Of a stretch of 33,909 nucleotides of DNA, positions 8,635-15,150 are shown piece after piece. Each line of letters begins with the position of its first letter. The first letter of the stretch is position 1. Below the pieces are notes generated by a model that ran no database searches, had not been told where the DNA came from, and saw only the letters and a list, made by a program, of their open reading frames with translations. This DNA is from Anaerolineales bacterium (lineage in GTDB: Bacteria; Chloroflexota; Anaerolineae; CG2-30-64-16): assembly GCA_017882045.1 (NCBI GenBank), contig JADGQF010000013.1, positions 1 to 33,909 of the forward strand, in the 5' to 3' direction. The position numbers and the translations under genes are program-made.

Positions 8635-10019
8635 TTCTTCCCCTCAACCCGCGCATCAGCGGCTGCAGCATGCGCCGTGAGGCCCTCGCCGCGTGCCAGC
8701 ACTGCCGCGGAGGCGGCCAGGCGGGCGCCGGCGCCCGCTCCTAAGGCCACCAGGCTGATGCGCTTGACGAAGTCGGCCACGCTCAACGGGCTGGCGTACC
8801 GCGCGCTGCCTTCGGTGGGCATGACGTGGCTCGGGCCCGCCACGTAGTCGCCCAGGACCTCGAAGGAGTACTCCCCGACGAAGATCCCGCCCGCGTTCTG
8901 GATCTGCCCAACCAGCGACCAGGGGTCGGCCACGAGCAGGCAGAGGTGTTCGGGAGCATACGCGTTGGCCAGGTCCACCGCCTGCCCCAGGTCGCGGGTG
9001 ACGACAATGCCGCCCCGGTTCGCCAGCGCCACGGCGGCGATGTCAGCCCGGCTCAGGCCCTCCAACTGGCCGGCAACCTCTCGCGCCACGGCCTCGGCCA
9101 GGGCCGGTGAGGGGGTCAGCAGGATGGGCGACGCCAATACGTCGTGCTCGGCCTGTGCGAGCAAGTCCGCCGCGGCCCAGGCCGCGTTAGCGCTATCATC
9201 GGCAATAAGCAGAGTCTCCGTCGGGCCATAGAAACCGTCGATGCCCACCATGCCGATGACCTGGCGCTTGGCCAGCGTCACGAACAGGCCGCCGGCGCCG
9301 ACAATCTTGTCCACGGCCGGCACGCTCTCGGTGCCATAGGCCATGGCCCCAATAGCTTGCGCCCCACCCAACGCAAACAACCGGTCGACGCCGGCCCGAT
9401 AGGCGGCGGCAAGGATCAGGGCGGGTACGGCGCCGTTGCGCCCCGGCGGTGTACAGACGATCACTTCGCGCACGCCCGCCACACGGGCCGGGATGGCCGC
9501 CATCAAGAGCGACGAGGGCAGCGGCGCGGTCCCCCCGGGCACGTAGACCCCTGCCCGCTCGATGGGCCGGATCAGCTGCCCGAGCGTGCCGTCCGGCCCC
9601 GCGTCGACCCAGGAATCCATGGGCTGTTTGCGATGAAACGCCTCGACCCGCGCCGCCGCCAGATCCAAGGCTTCTCTTTCTGCGACCGGCAGCCCGGCAT
9701 ACGCCGCCTGCCATTCGCCGGCCAGGATCTCCAGCCGTGGCGCGCTTTTGCCTGCGGGTGGCCCGCCAGGCTGCCCGCCTGGCTGCCCGCCGTCTCGCCT
9801 GCCCTCAACCCGTGCCGACCACTCGTGGACGGCGGCATCGCCGCGCGCCCGGATATCCCGCAGAATGCGCTCTACGGCTTCAGCCGGCGCGATCCGTTCC
9901 CCGAAGATGCGCTCGATGCCGTCAAGCACCTGTGAAGGCATCTCCTGGTCTTCCCAACGCCGGCGGCGCAGGATGCCCCGTTGGGCCTCGGCCGGCGCAT
10001 AGATATTAATCACGTTCAT
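8631..10019 (-). CDS. hisD: Histidinol dehydrogenase
   Basis: HisD performs the last two steps, NAD-dependent oxidation of histidinol to histidine. The 462-residue protein begins [19 protein letters not shown], typical of the family. It has the conserved [34 protein letters not shown], the zinc and substrate ligands in [17 protein letters not shown] and [11 protein letters not shown], and [20 protein letters not shown] near the end. An insertion of Gly/Pro-rich residues ([15 protein letters not shown], about 75-90), encoded by short tandem repeats, is not part of the normal family core. AGGAGG lies five bases before the ATG. It follows hisG after 11 bases and overlaps hisC by four. Confidence 0.96.
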   Translation of the reverse strand: MNVINIYAPAEAQRGILRRRRWEDQEMPSQVLDGIERIFGERIAPAEAVERILRDIRARGDAAVHEWSARVEGRRDGGQPGGQPGGPPAGKSAPRLEILAGEWQAAYAGLPVAEREALDLAAARVEAFHRKQPMDSWVDAGPDGTLGQLIRPIERAGVYVPGGTAPLPSSLLMAAIPARVAGVREVIVCTPPGRNGAVPALILAAAYRAGVDRLFALGGAQAIGAMAYGTESVPAVDKIVGAGGLFVTLAKRQVIGMVGIDGFYGPTETLLIADDSANAAWAAADLLAQAEHDVLASPILLTPSPALAEAVAREVAGQLEGLSRADIAAVALANRGGIVVTRDLGQAVDLANAYAPEHLCLLVADPWSLVGQIQNAGGIFVGEYSFEVLGDYVAGPSHVMPTEGSARYASPLSVADFVKRISLVALGAGAGARLAASAAVLARGEGLTAHAAAADARVEGKK

Positions 10020-10030
10020 CCCAGCCTCCT

Positions 10031-10663
10031 CTAGCCTGCCGCCACGACCGCGTCGATGAACTCGCGCACCTCGACTGCCCGCAGCCGGTAACTGGCGCGG
10101 TTCGCGACCAGCACGGCCTGGCTTTCCAGCACCACATGCAGCTCGGTCAAGCCATTCTCGCGCAGGGTCGTGCCTGTCTGAACGAGGTCCACAATCAGAT
10201 CGGCCAGGCCGATCTGCGGCGCCAGTTCCACTGACCCGGACATGACAATGATCTCAGGCGCCAGGCCGCGCCGCCGGAAGAAAGCTTCCGTCAGGTGTGG
10301 GAACTTGGTGGCGACTTTTGGGCTGCGCTCCAGACGTAGCGGGCGCTCCTCACGTCCCTGGCGCCCGGCCAGCACCAGGCGGCAGTGGCCGAAGGGCAGG
10401 CGCGCCGGTTCGTACAGATCGCGCTCGGCCTCGCGCACGACGTCCAGGCCGGCGATGCCCAGGTCCGCGGCCCCGTACTCCACGAACACAGGCACGTCGC
10501 TCGGCTTTGCCATCACCAGGCGCAGCCGCCCGTCTGGCGAGTCGAGCACCAGCCTGCGCCCGATGTCGCCATTGGCCGGCAGCGCGTAGCCGGCGCGTGC
10601 CAGGCAGGCCAACCCGGCCTCCGCCAGTCTCCCCTTGGGGAGGGCAATCGTCAGCGGAGCCAT
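10031..10663 (-). CDS. hisG: ATP phosphoribosyltransferase, short form catalytic subunit
   Basis: HisG catalyses the first committed step, condensing ATP with PRPP. At 210 residues this is the short form, which lacks the C-terminal regulatory ACT-like domain and needs HisZ for activity and histidine feedback. Visible motifs are [17 protein letters not shown] at the N-terminus, [21 protein letters not shown], and the PRPP-binding loop [19 protein letters not shown] (about 152-170). The gene overlaps hisZ by 13 bases, matching the obligate HisGZ complex. Confidence 0.96.
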   Translation of the reverse strand: MAPLTIALPKGRLAEAGLACLARAGYALPANGDIGRRLVLDSPDGRLRLVMAKPSDVPVFVEYGAADLGIAGLDVVREAERDLYEPARLPFGHCRLVLAGRQGREERPLRLERSPKVATKFPHLTEAFFRRRGLAPEIIVMSGSVELAPQIGLADLIVDLVQTGTTLRENGLTELHVVLESQAVLVANRASYRLRAVEVREFIDAVVAAG

Positions 10664-11961
10664 GTCGCAAACTCCTCCCAGGCGTCGCTCGCCGCTTGCC
10701 GCTCGCCCTCAGGCTCGCGCACCAGCAGACGGTCTGCGCCGTCCGGCCAGACCGCGCGACGGATTCCGCGCGTCTGCGCCGATCGCCAGAGGTCTTCCGG
10801 TTTCAGGCCGGCCAGGTCAACCTCGACCCGCAACCCGCGTGCGCGGGCCTGACTGGCCCAGGCCAAACCTTCCGGGTGGCCCGTGACCGACAACAGCACG
10901 TCCGGCACGGGTTCGGGCTGCCGTACTCCCTGCAGCTCGCGTGCCACCAGTACCTGGTCCAATGTCAAAGCCCAACCGACTGCCGGCTGCTCCGGCCCAA
11001 AGTGGCCGATCAGTTCGTCGTAGCGTCCGCCAGAGATAAGGCTCACCCCCAGGCCGGGCGCAAACCCCTCAAACGTGATCCCGGTGTAATAGTCCAGGTC
11101 TCGCACCTCGGCCAGGTCGTAGTTCACGGCGCCGGCTACGCCGTAGGCCTCCAGCAGACCGGATAGCGACTGCAGGTCGGCGACCGCGCTGGCCATCGCG
11201 CCGTTCAGACACAGCTCCTCCGCCTCTTTGAGAACCGCGTCGGGGCCGGTCAGGCGTGGCAGTTGCAGGAGGGCACGGCGCGCGGTGGCTGCCACCGTGC
11301 CGGCCTGCCCCAACAGGTCGGCCAGCTCTGCTTCCGAACGGCGGTCGACCGCGAGCCTGAGCCAGCCCGCCAGCCGGTCGGGAAGCGCAAGCGCCGCCGA
11401 CAGCCCGTGGAAAAAGCCGACGTGGCCGATCGTAATGCGGAACTCCGGTAAGCCCAGCGCGCGCAGCGAAGCGACCGCCAGGGCTATCGCTTCGGCATCG
11501 GCGGCGTGGCCGGGCGCGCCGATCAGCTCGATACCCGCCTGGATGAACTCATGCTGGCGGCCGGCGCGCGGGCGCTCGTGGCGGAACACGCTGCCCACAT
11601 AGCACAGGCGCAAGGGCATCGGCTGGTCGTACAGGCGGGTGCCGACCACGCGCGCGGTCGGCAGCGTCATGTCTGGGCGCAGCGCCAGCGTGCGGCCCTG
11701 CCGGTCAAAGAAGCGATAAAGCTCGGCGTCGATCTGCGCGCCAACGTCGGTGGCCAGCGTATCAGCGTATTCGAAGGTAGGCAGGATCAGCTCGCGGTAG
11801 CTCCAGGTGCCCCAGAGGGCGCGCAGGGCGGCGGCCATGCCGCGCACGGCTGCCGCGTCGGCGAACAGCAAATCCCGCACCCCTTCAGGTAGTGGCCGGT
11901 CGGCGGCGAACGACGGCCCAACCGATGCAGTTGACGATCCAGCGGGCGATGTGACAGGCAT
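10651..11961 (-). CDS. hisZ: ATP phosphoribosyltransferase regulatory subunit
   Basis: HisZ is a paralogue of histidyl-tRNA synthetase that has lost aminoacylation and acts as the regulatory partner of short HisG. The 436-residue product has the class II synthetase-like core: PEGVRDLLFADAAAVRGM, the motif 2-like region ALRPDMTLPTARVVGTRL followed by RLCYVGSVFRHERPRAGRQHEFIQAGIELIG, and DLAEVRDLDYYTGITFEGFAPGLG with SGGRYDELIGHFG. The C-terminal 100 residues resemble a reduced anticodon-binding-like domain. It is the first structural gene of the operon, directly behind the attenuator. A GGAG lies four bases before the ATG at 11961. Confidence 0.92.
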   Translation of the reverse strand: MPVTSPAGSSTASVGPSFAADRPLPEGVRDLLFADAAAVRGMAAALRALWGTWSYRELILPTFEYADTLATDVGAQIDAELYRFFDRQGRTLALRPDMTLPTARVVGTRLYDQPMPLRLCYVGSVFRHERPRAGRQHEFIQAGIELIGAPGHAADAEAIALAVASLRALGLPEFRITIGHVGFFHGLSAALALPDRLAGWLRLAVDRRSEAELADLLGQAGTVAATARRALLQLPRLTGPDAVLKEAEELCLNGAMASAVADLQSLSGLLEAYGVAGAVNYDLAEVRDLDYYTGITFEGFAPGLGVSLISGGRYDELIGHFGPEQPAVGWALTLDQVLVARELQGVRQPEPVPDVLLSVTGHPEGLAWASQARARGLRVEVDLAGLKPEDLWRSAQTRGIRRAVWPDGADRLLVREPEGERQAASDAWEEFATWLR

Positions 11962-11988
11962 AAGGCTCCGTTCCAGGTCGTGATTAAC

Positions 11989-12017
11989 AAAAAAGGACTA
12001 GTTGAGCCAACTAGTCC
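11989..12017 (-). terminator. Attenuator terminator hairpin upstream of hisZ
   Basis: On the minus strand a perfect 9-bp stem (GGACTAGTT 12017-12009 and AACTAGTCC 12003-11995) with loop GGCTC is followed directly by T6 (11994-11989). This textbook intrinsic terminator lies between the his promoter and hisZ, with the stem ending 33 bases before the hisZ ATG. Transcription must pass it to reach the his genes, so it is an attenuator. Confidence 0.88.
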
Positions 12018-12021
12018 CGCC

Positions 12022-12064
12022 GGGCAAGCGCAATTGAGACGCCGACTATGCCGTGCGCCTGCCC
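12022..12064 (-). promoter_or_regulatory. Leader RNA hairpin preceding the his terminator
   Basis: On the minus strand GGGCAGGCGCA (12064-12054) pairs along 11 bp, with one G-U, with TGCGCTTGCCC (12032-12022), leaving a 21-base loop that holds the leader peptide stop codon. The 5' strand starts five bases after the last His codon, so a ribosome stalled on the His codons would cover it. This is the position of regions 1 and 2 in classical attenuators. A possible competing pairing of GTCTC (12040-12036) with GGGAC (12018-12014), which would take the first bases of the terminator stem, is short and uncertain. Confidence 0.6.
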
Positions 12065-12108
12065 TCAATATGATGATGATGATAATGACTAAAACAAAGT
12101 CGAAACAT
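12046..12108 (-). CDS. hisL: Histidine operon leader peptide
   Basis: A 20-codon reading frame begins at ATG 12108 and ends at TAG 12048-12046. It encodes MFRLCFS-HYHHHH-IEGRRTA: five histidines, all CAT, within six codons. By analogy with enterobacterial HisL, ribosome stalling on these codons when charged tRNA-His is scarce would change folding of the leader RNA and prevent the terminator at 12017-11989. There is no Shine-Dalgarno sequence. The promoter -10 box ends 10 bases before the ATG, so the message is predicted to be leaderless or nearly so. The order promoter, His-rich peptide, hairpin, terminator, hisZ is seen directly; the regulatory function is inferred. No name is established for this lineage, and the symbol is given by analogy. 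Confidence 0.8.
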   Translation of the reverse strand: MFRLCFSHYHHHHIEGRRTA

Positions 12109-12118
12109 AACGGGGCTA

Positions 12119-12147
12119 TGTATAGCACGGAGTTGAGAAAGTGTCAA
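12119..12147 (-). promoter_or_regulatory. Promoter of the his operon
   Basis: On the minus strand TTGACA (12147-12142), a 17-base spacer ending TGC (extended -10 element) and TATACA (12124-12119). The predicted start of transcription is near 12112-12108, at or just before the leader peptide ATG. It interlocks with the dinB promoter: the his -35 lies in the dinB spacer and the dinB -35 lies in the his spacer. Confidence 0.75.
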
Positions 12148-12161
12148 ATGAGGATTATACT
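12133..12161 (+). promoter_or_regulatory. Promoter of dinB, leaderless
   Basis: TTGAGA (12133-12138), 17 bases and TATACT (12156-12161). Six bases later comes the ATG at 12168, exactly the expected +1. The dinB mRNA should therefore be leaderless. No LexA-type box was recognised with confidence. Confidence 0.72.
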
Positions 12162-12167
12162 GCCGCC

Positions 12168-13370
12168 ATGGCACAGCGCACCATCCTTCACCTCGATCTC
12201 GATGCCTTCTTCGTGGCCGTCGAGCGGCTGGATAACCCGGCGCTGATCGGCAAGCCGGTCATCGTCGGTGGGCGCCCAGAAGCGCGCGGGGTGGTGGCCT
12301 CGGCTTCCTATGAGTGCCGCCCGTTCGGAGTCCAGTCCGCCATGCCTACCGCTGTGGCGTTGCGACTATGCCCCCAGGCCATCCTTGTCTCCGGCCATCA
12401 CGAGCGCTATGCGCAGTTGTCGCGCGCGGTCATGGCCATCCTTCAACCGTACGCTCCCGTCATGGAGCAAATCTCGATCGACGAGGCGTTCCTGGACGTC
12501 ACCGGCGCCGAGGCGTTGTTCGGTGCCCCGGTCAGGCTGGCTCACACTCTCCAGGACCGGATTGACGCCGAACTCAGACTGTCGGCTTCGCTGGGCGTGG
12601 CCGGCAACAAGCTGGTAGCCAAGATCGCCAGCGACTTCGGCAAGCCTCACGGTATCACGTCGGTCCCGCGGGGCCAGGAAGCGGCCTTTCTGGCGCCGCT
12701 GCCCATCCGCCGCCTTTGGGGAGTGGGGCGGGTCACCGCGGCCGAGCTGAGCCGCCTGGGCATCGTTACGATCGGCGACCTGGCGGGCTGGCCGTTGTCC
12801 GAGTTGCGCGGACGCTTTGGGAGCCACGGCGAGGGGCTCTGGCGCGCCGCGCACGGCCTGGACGAGAGCCCGGTCGAAGCGGAGCACGAACGGAAGTCGA
12901 TCAGTCGCGAGGAGACCTTTGCCCGGGACATCCACGATGTCACAGTTCTGAGACGTGAATTGCTGCGCCTGAGCGATGACGTCGCCGAGAGCCTGCGACG
13001 ACACCAGGTGCAGGCGCGCACTGTTGACATAAAACTTCGCTATGGCGACTTCACGACCCTTACCCGCCAGGCGTCTCTGCCCGAGCCGACGGACACGGGG
13101 CCGGCCATCTACGCCCAGGCGTTGGCTTTATTTGAAGCGGTCTGGGACAGGTGGCGGCCCTTGCGTCTGATCGGAGTAGGCACATCCAGGCTGTGTCAGC
13201 CTGCCCGTCAGCTGCGCCTTTTCGAGCAGGAGGACCGGCGCCGCGCGCAACTCGACGAGGCGCTGGATCGCATCCGCGCTCGCTTTGGCGACGCCGCCAT
13301 TCAACGCGCCTCGCTGCTCGAGCAACCCGAGCAACTCTGGATTGACCGGCGTCCGCCGGAAGAGTCGTAG
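12168..13370 (+). CDS. dinB: DNA polymerase IV (Y-family translesion polymerase)
   Basis: DinB copies past damaged bases with low fidelity. The 400-residue product has the Y-family palm: ILHLDLDAFFVAVE with metal-binding Asp at residue 10, ASYECRPFGVQSAMP, and the catalytic ISIDEAFLDVTG (D105, E106). Thumb motifs follow, ASLGVAGNKLVAKIASDFGKPHG and LPIRRLWGVG, then the little-finger region. QLRLF (about 348-352) near the C-terminus is a sliding-clamp-binding motif. The ATG at 12168 is chosen because the conserved fold begins there and the -10 box ends six bases before it; a GTG at 12141 lies upstream of the -10 and cannot be used from this promoter. It diverges from the his leader with interlocking promoters. 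Confidence 0.94.
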   Translation: MAQRTILHLDLDAFFVAVERLDNPALIGKPVIVGGRPEARGVVASASYECRPFGVQSAMPTAVALRLCPQAILVSGHHERYAQLSRAVMAILQPYAPVMEQISIDEAFLDVTGAEALFGAPVRLAHTLQDRIDAELRLSASLGVAGNKLVAKIASDFGKPHGITSVPRGQEAAFLAPLPIRRLWGVGRVTAAELSRLGIVTIGDLAGWPLSELRGRFGSHGEGLWRAAHGLDESPVEAEHERKSISREETFARDIHDVTVLRRELLRLSDDVAESLRRHQVQARTVDIKLRYGDFTTLTRQASLPEPTDTGPAIYAQALALFEAVWDRWRPLRLIGVGTSRLCQPARQLRLFEQEDRRRAQLDEALDRIRARFGDAAIQRASLLEQPEQLWIDRRPPEES

Positions 13371-13419
13371 CTCCTCCCAATAGTACCCGAATGGGTAGTA
13401 GATGCGGGCCCTGACCGAG

Positions 13420-13428
13420 TGGTAAAAT
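13420..13428 (+). promoter_or_regulatory. Candidate glnA promoter (-10 region)
   Basis: TGG-TAAAAT (13420-13428) is an extended -10 box; no good -35 is visible 17 bases upstream. It would give a leader of about 88 bases before glnA. That leader contains a hairpin (13471-13493). Confidence 0.4.
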
Positions 13429-13470
13429 CGCTAAGTCACGGGCCATGGGGCGTCGTCCCTGGAATTATCG

Positions 13471-13493
13471 GTTTGGCTGGTATCAGGCTAAAC
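13471..13493 (+). promoter_or_regulatory. Hairpin in the glnA leader
   Basis: GTTTGGCT (13471-13478) can pair with GGCTAAAC (13486-13493), 8 bp including two G-U pairs, around a 7-base loop. It lies about 30 bases before the glnA start, upstream of the GGAG ribosome binding site. It could modulate expression but matches no riboswitch I recognise. Confidence 0.3.
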
Positions 13494-13522
13494 AATCGCG
13501 AAACTGAGGAGCGCGGAGATAT

Positions 13523-15049
13523 ATGGCAAACAAGATGCGAACCATCGACGAGATTGCGGAATTGGCGTATGGCCGGCAGGCAATGGAAGGCAAGGATCCG
13601 TTCATTATCACGCCGAACATCGAGCGACCGGCCGATTATGGCGAGTTGCAGGATTGTATTCGGCACCGCGGTCTGATGATCGTCGATTTCAAGTTCACCG
13701 ACCTGTTCGGGCGCTGGCATCATTTCAGCACTCCGGTCCACCAGCTGACCGAAGACGTCTTCAAGGAAGGGCTGGGCTTCGACGGGTCCAGCATCCGGGC
13801 GTTCCAGGGCATCGCCGAATCGGACATGATCCTGATGCCCGACCTTGGTACGGCGGTCGTCGATCCGGTCATGCAGGTCCCCACCCTCAGCCTGACCTGC
13901 AACATTTTCGATCCGGCCAAGCACGAGCCTTATAACAAAGACGCTCGCTGGGTGGCCACCAAGGCCGACCGCTATCTGCACGAGACCGGGATCGCCGACT
14001 GCAGTTATTGGGGCCCCGAGGCCGAGTTCTTCGTCCTGGACGGCGTCAGCTTCGATTATACGACGCGTGGCGCCCATTTCCGCGTTGAGAGCGACATGGG
14101 GCAGTGGGAACAAGGGCGGGCGGGGGACGCGCGCCTGGGGCCGAATCTTGGCTACCGGCCCGAGCACAAGATGGGCTATTTCCGCGTACCACCGGTGGAT
14201 GCCATGCAGGACTGGCGCTCCGAAGCGATCCTGCGCATGATGGCCGTGGGTATGGATGTCGAAGTGCACCACGGCGAAGTTGCCTCGGCCGGCCAGCAGG
14301 AGATCGACCTGAAATATGCCGAAATGGTCAAGGCCGCCGACCAGCTCCAGTGGTACAAGTACATCCTCAAAAACGTCGCCGTGGCCTATGGCAAAACCGT
14401 CACCTTCATGCCTAAGCCGATGTTCGGTGACAACGGCAATGGCATGCACTGCCACCAGAGTCTGTGGAAGGGTGGCACGAACCTGTTTTACCAGGCGGGT
14501 AACTATGCGAGCCTGAGCGACATGGCCCGCTGGTATATCGGCGGCCTTCTCAAGCACACTCCCGCATTGTTGGCCATCGTCGCGCCGACCACCAATAGCT
14601 ACAAGCGCCTGGTGCCCGGCTACGAGGCGCCCGTGATGATGGCTTATAGCAACCGCAACCGCTCGGCGTGTATCCGCATCCCGGCCTATTCGGACAGCCC
14701 GAAGGCCAAGCGCATCGAGTATCGCTGCCCGGACCCGAGCGCCAACCCTTATCTGGCCTTCTCAGCTATGCTCATGGCGGGCATCGACGGCATCCTGAAC
14801 TGCATTGAACCGGGCAAGCCGATGGACATGGACCTTTACGAAGGGGACCATTCGGACGTGCCGCAGGTGCCGGGCTCGCTGGAAGCGGTCCTGAATCATC
14901 TGGCAGCCGATCACGACTTCCTGCTGCGGGGAGGCGTCTTCACCGAGGACCTGATTGAGGCCTGGATCGACTGGAAGATGAAGAACGACGTTGACTCGAT
15001 CCGGCTGCGCACGCATCCCTACGAGTATGTGATGTACTACGACGTCTAA
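13523..15049 (+). CDS. glnA: Type I glutamine synthetase
   Basis: The enzyme makes glutamine from glutamate, ammonia and ATP as a dodecamer. The 508-residue protein has all GSI landmarks: GLGFDGSSIRAFQGIAESDM (about 88-107), SYWGPEAEFFVLD with metal ligands, NGNGMHCHQSLWKGG, the ATP-site region LVPGYEAPVMMAYSNRNRSACIRIP, and KRIEYRCPDPSANPYLAFSAMLMAG. The first 35-40 residues before the beta-grasp start (LMIVDFKFTDLFGRWHHFS) are an extension absent from most GSI. Around the adenylylation-loop position it reads MDLYEGDHSDVPQVPGSL, shorter than the NLYDLPPEE-type loop of adenylylated enzymes; adenylylation control is therefore doubtful. GGAG precedes the ATG. It appears monocistronic. Confidence 0.95.
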   Translation: MANKMRTIDEIAELAYGRQAMEGKDPFIITPNIERPADYGELQDCIRHRGLMIVDFKFTDLFGRWHHFSTPVHQLTEDVFKEGLGFDGSSIRAFQGIAESDMILMPDLGTAVVDPVMQVPTLSLTCNIFDPAKHEPYNKDARWVATKADRYLHETGIADCSYWGPEAEFFVLDGVSFDYTTRGAHFRVESDMGQWEQGRAGDARLGPNLGYRPEHKMGYFRVPPVDAMQDWRSEAILRMMAVGMDVEVHHGEVASAGQQEIDLKYAEMVKAADQLQWYKYILKNVAVAYGKTVTFMPKPMFGDNGNGMHCHQSLWKGGTNLFYQAGNYASLSDMARWYIGGLLKHTPALLAIVAPTTNSYKRLVPGYEAPVMMAYSNRNRSACIRIPAYSDSPKAKRIEYRCPDPSANPYLAFSAMLMAGIDGILNCIEPGKPMDMDLYEGDHSDVPQVPGSLEAVLNHLAADHDFLLRGGVFTEDLIEAWIDWKMKNDVDSIRLRTHPYEYVMYYDV

Positions 15050-15061
15050 GTGAGCCATGGA

Positions 15062-15085
15062 CCGGGTTTCTGCATAGAAGCCCGG
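15062..15085 (+). terminator. Terminator-like hairpin after glnA
   Basis: CCGGGTTTCT (15062-15071) and AGAAGCCCGG (15076-15085) form a 10-bp stem with one G-U and a GCAT tetraloop, 13 bases after the glnA stop. No T-tract follows (CCTCTG), so its termination strength is uncertain. Confidence 0.55.
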
Positions 15086-15135
15086 CCTCTGACAATCTGG
15101 GCAGGAATAAAGGTCACTGCCCTTTGGGTCCCATC

Positions 15136-15144
15136 TGCTATACT
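15136..15144 (+). promoter_or_regulatory. Extended -10 promoter of the histidine kinase gene, leaderless
   Basis: TGC-TATACT (15136-15144) is followed after six bases by the ATG at 15151. The -35 position (15116-15121) is poor, but the TGn extension can compensate. The message is predicted to start on the start codon. Confidence 0.6.
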
Positions 15145-15150
15145 ATGAGC

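Noticed and set aside
9144-9935. 263-codon frame antisense to hisD
   Set aside because: No motif, no start signal, and it lies entirely within the well-supported hisD.
11989-12108. T-box riboswitch controlling the his operon
   Set aside because: The leader is only about 120 bases, with no room for a specifier stem and no T-box sequence; the His-codon peptide explains the terminator better.
12141-12167. Upstream GTG start for dinB at 12141
   Set aside because: It lies before the dinB -10 box (12156-12161), so it would not be in the transcript; the Y-family fold begins at the ATG 12168.
13436-14557. Long open frame antisense to glnA
   Set aside because: GC-rich codon bias opens the opposite strand; the translation has no recognisable domain, while the plus strand encodes a textbook glutamine synthetase.
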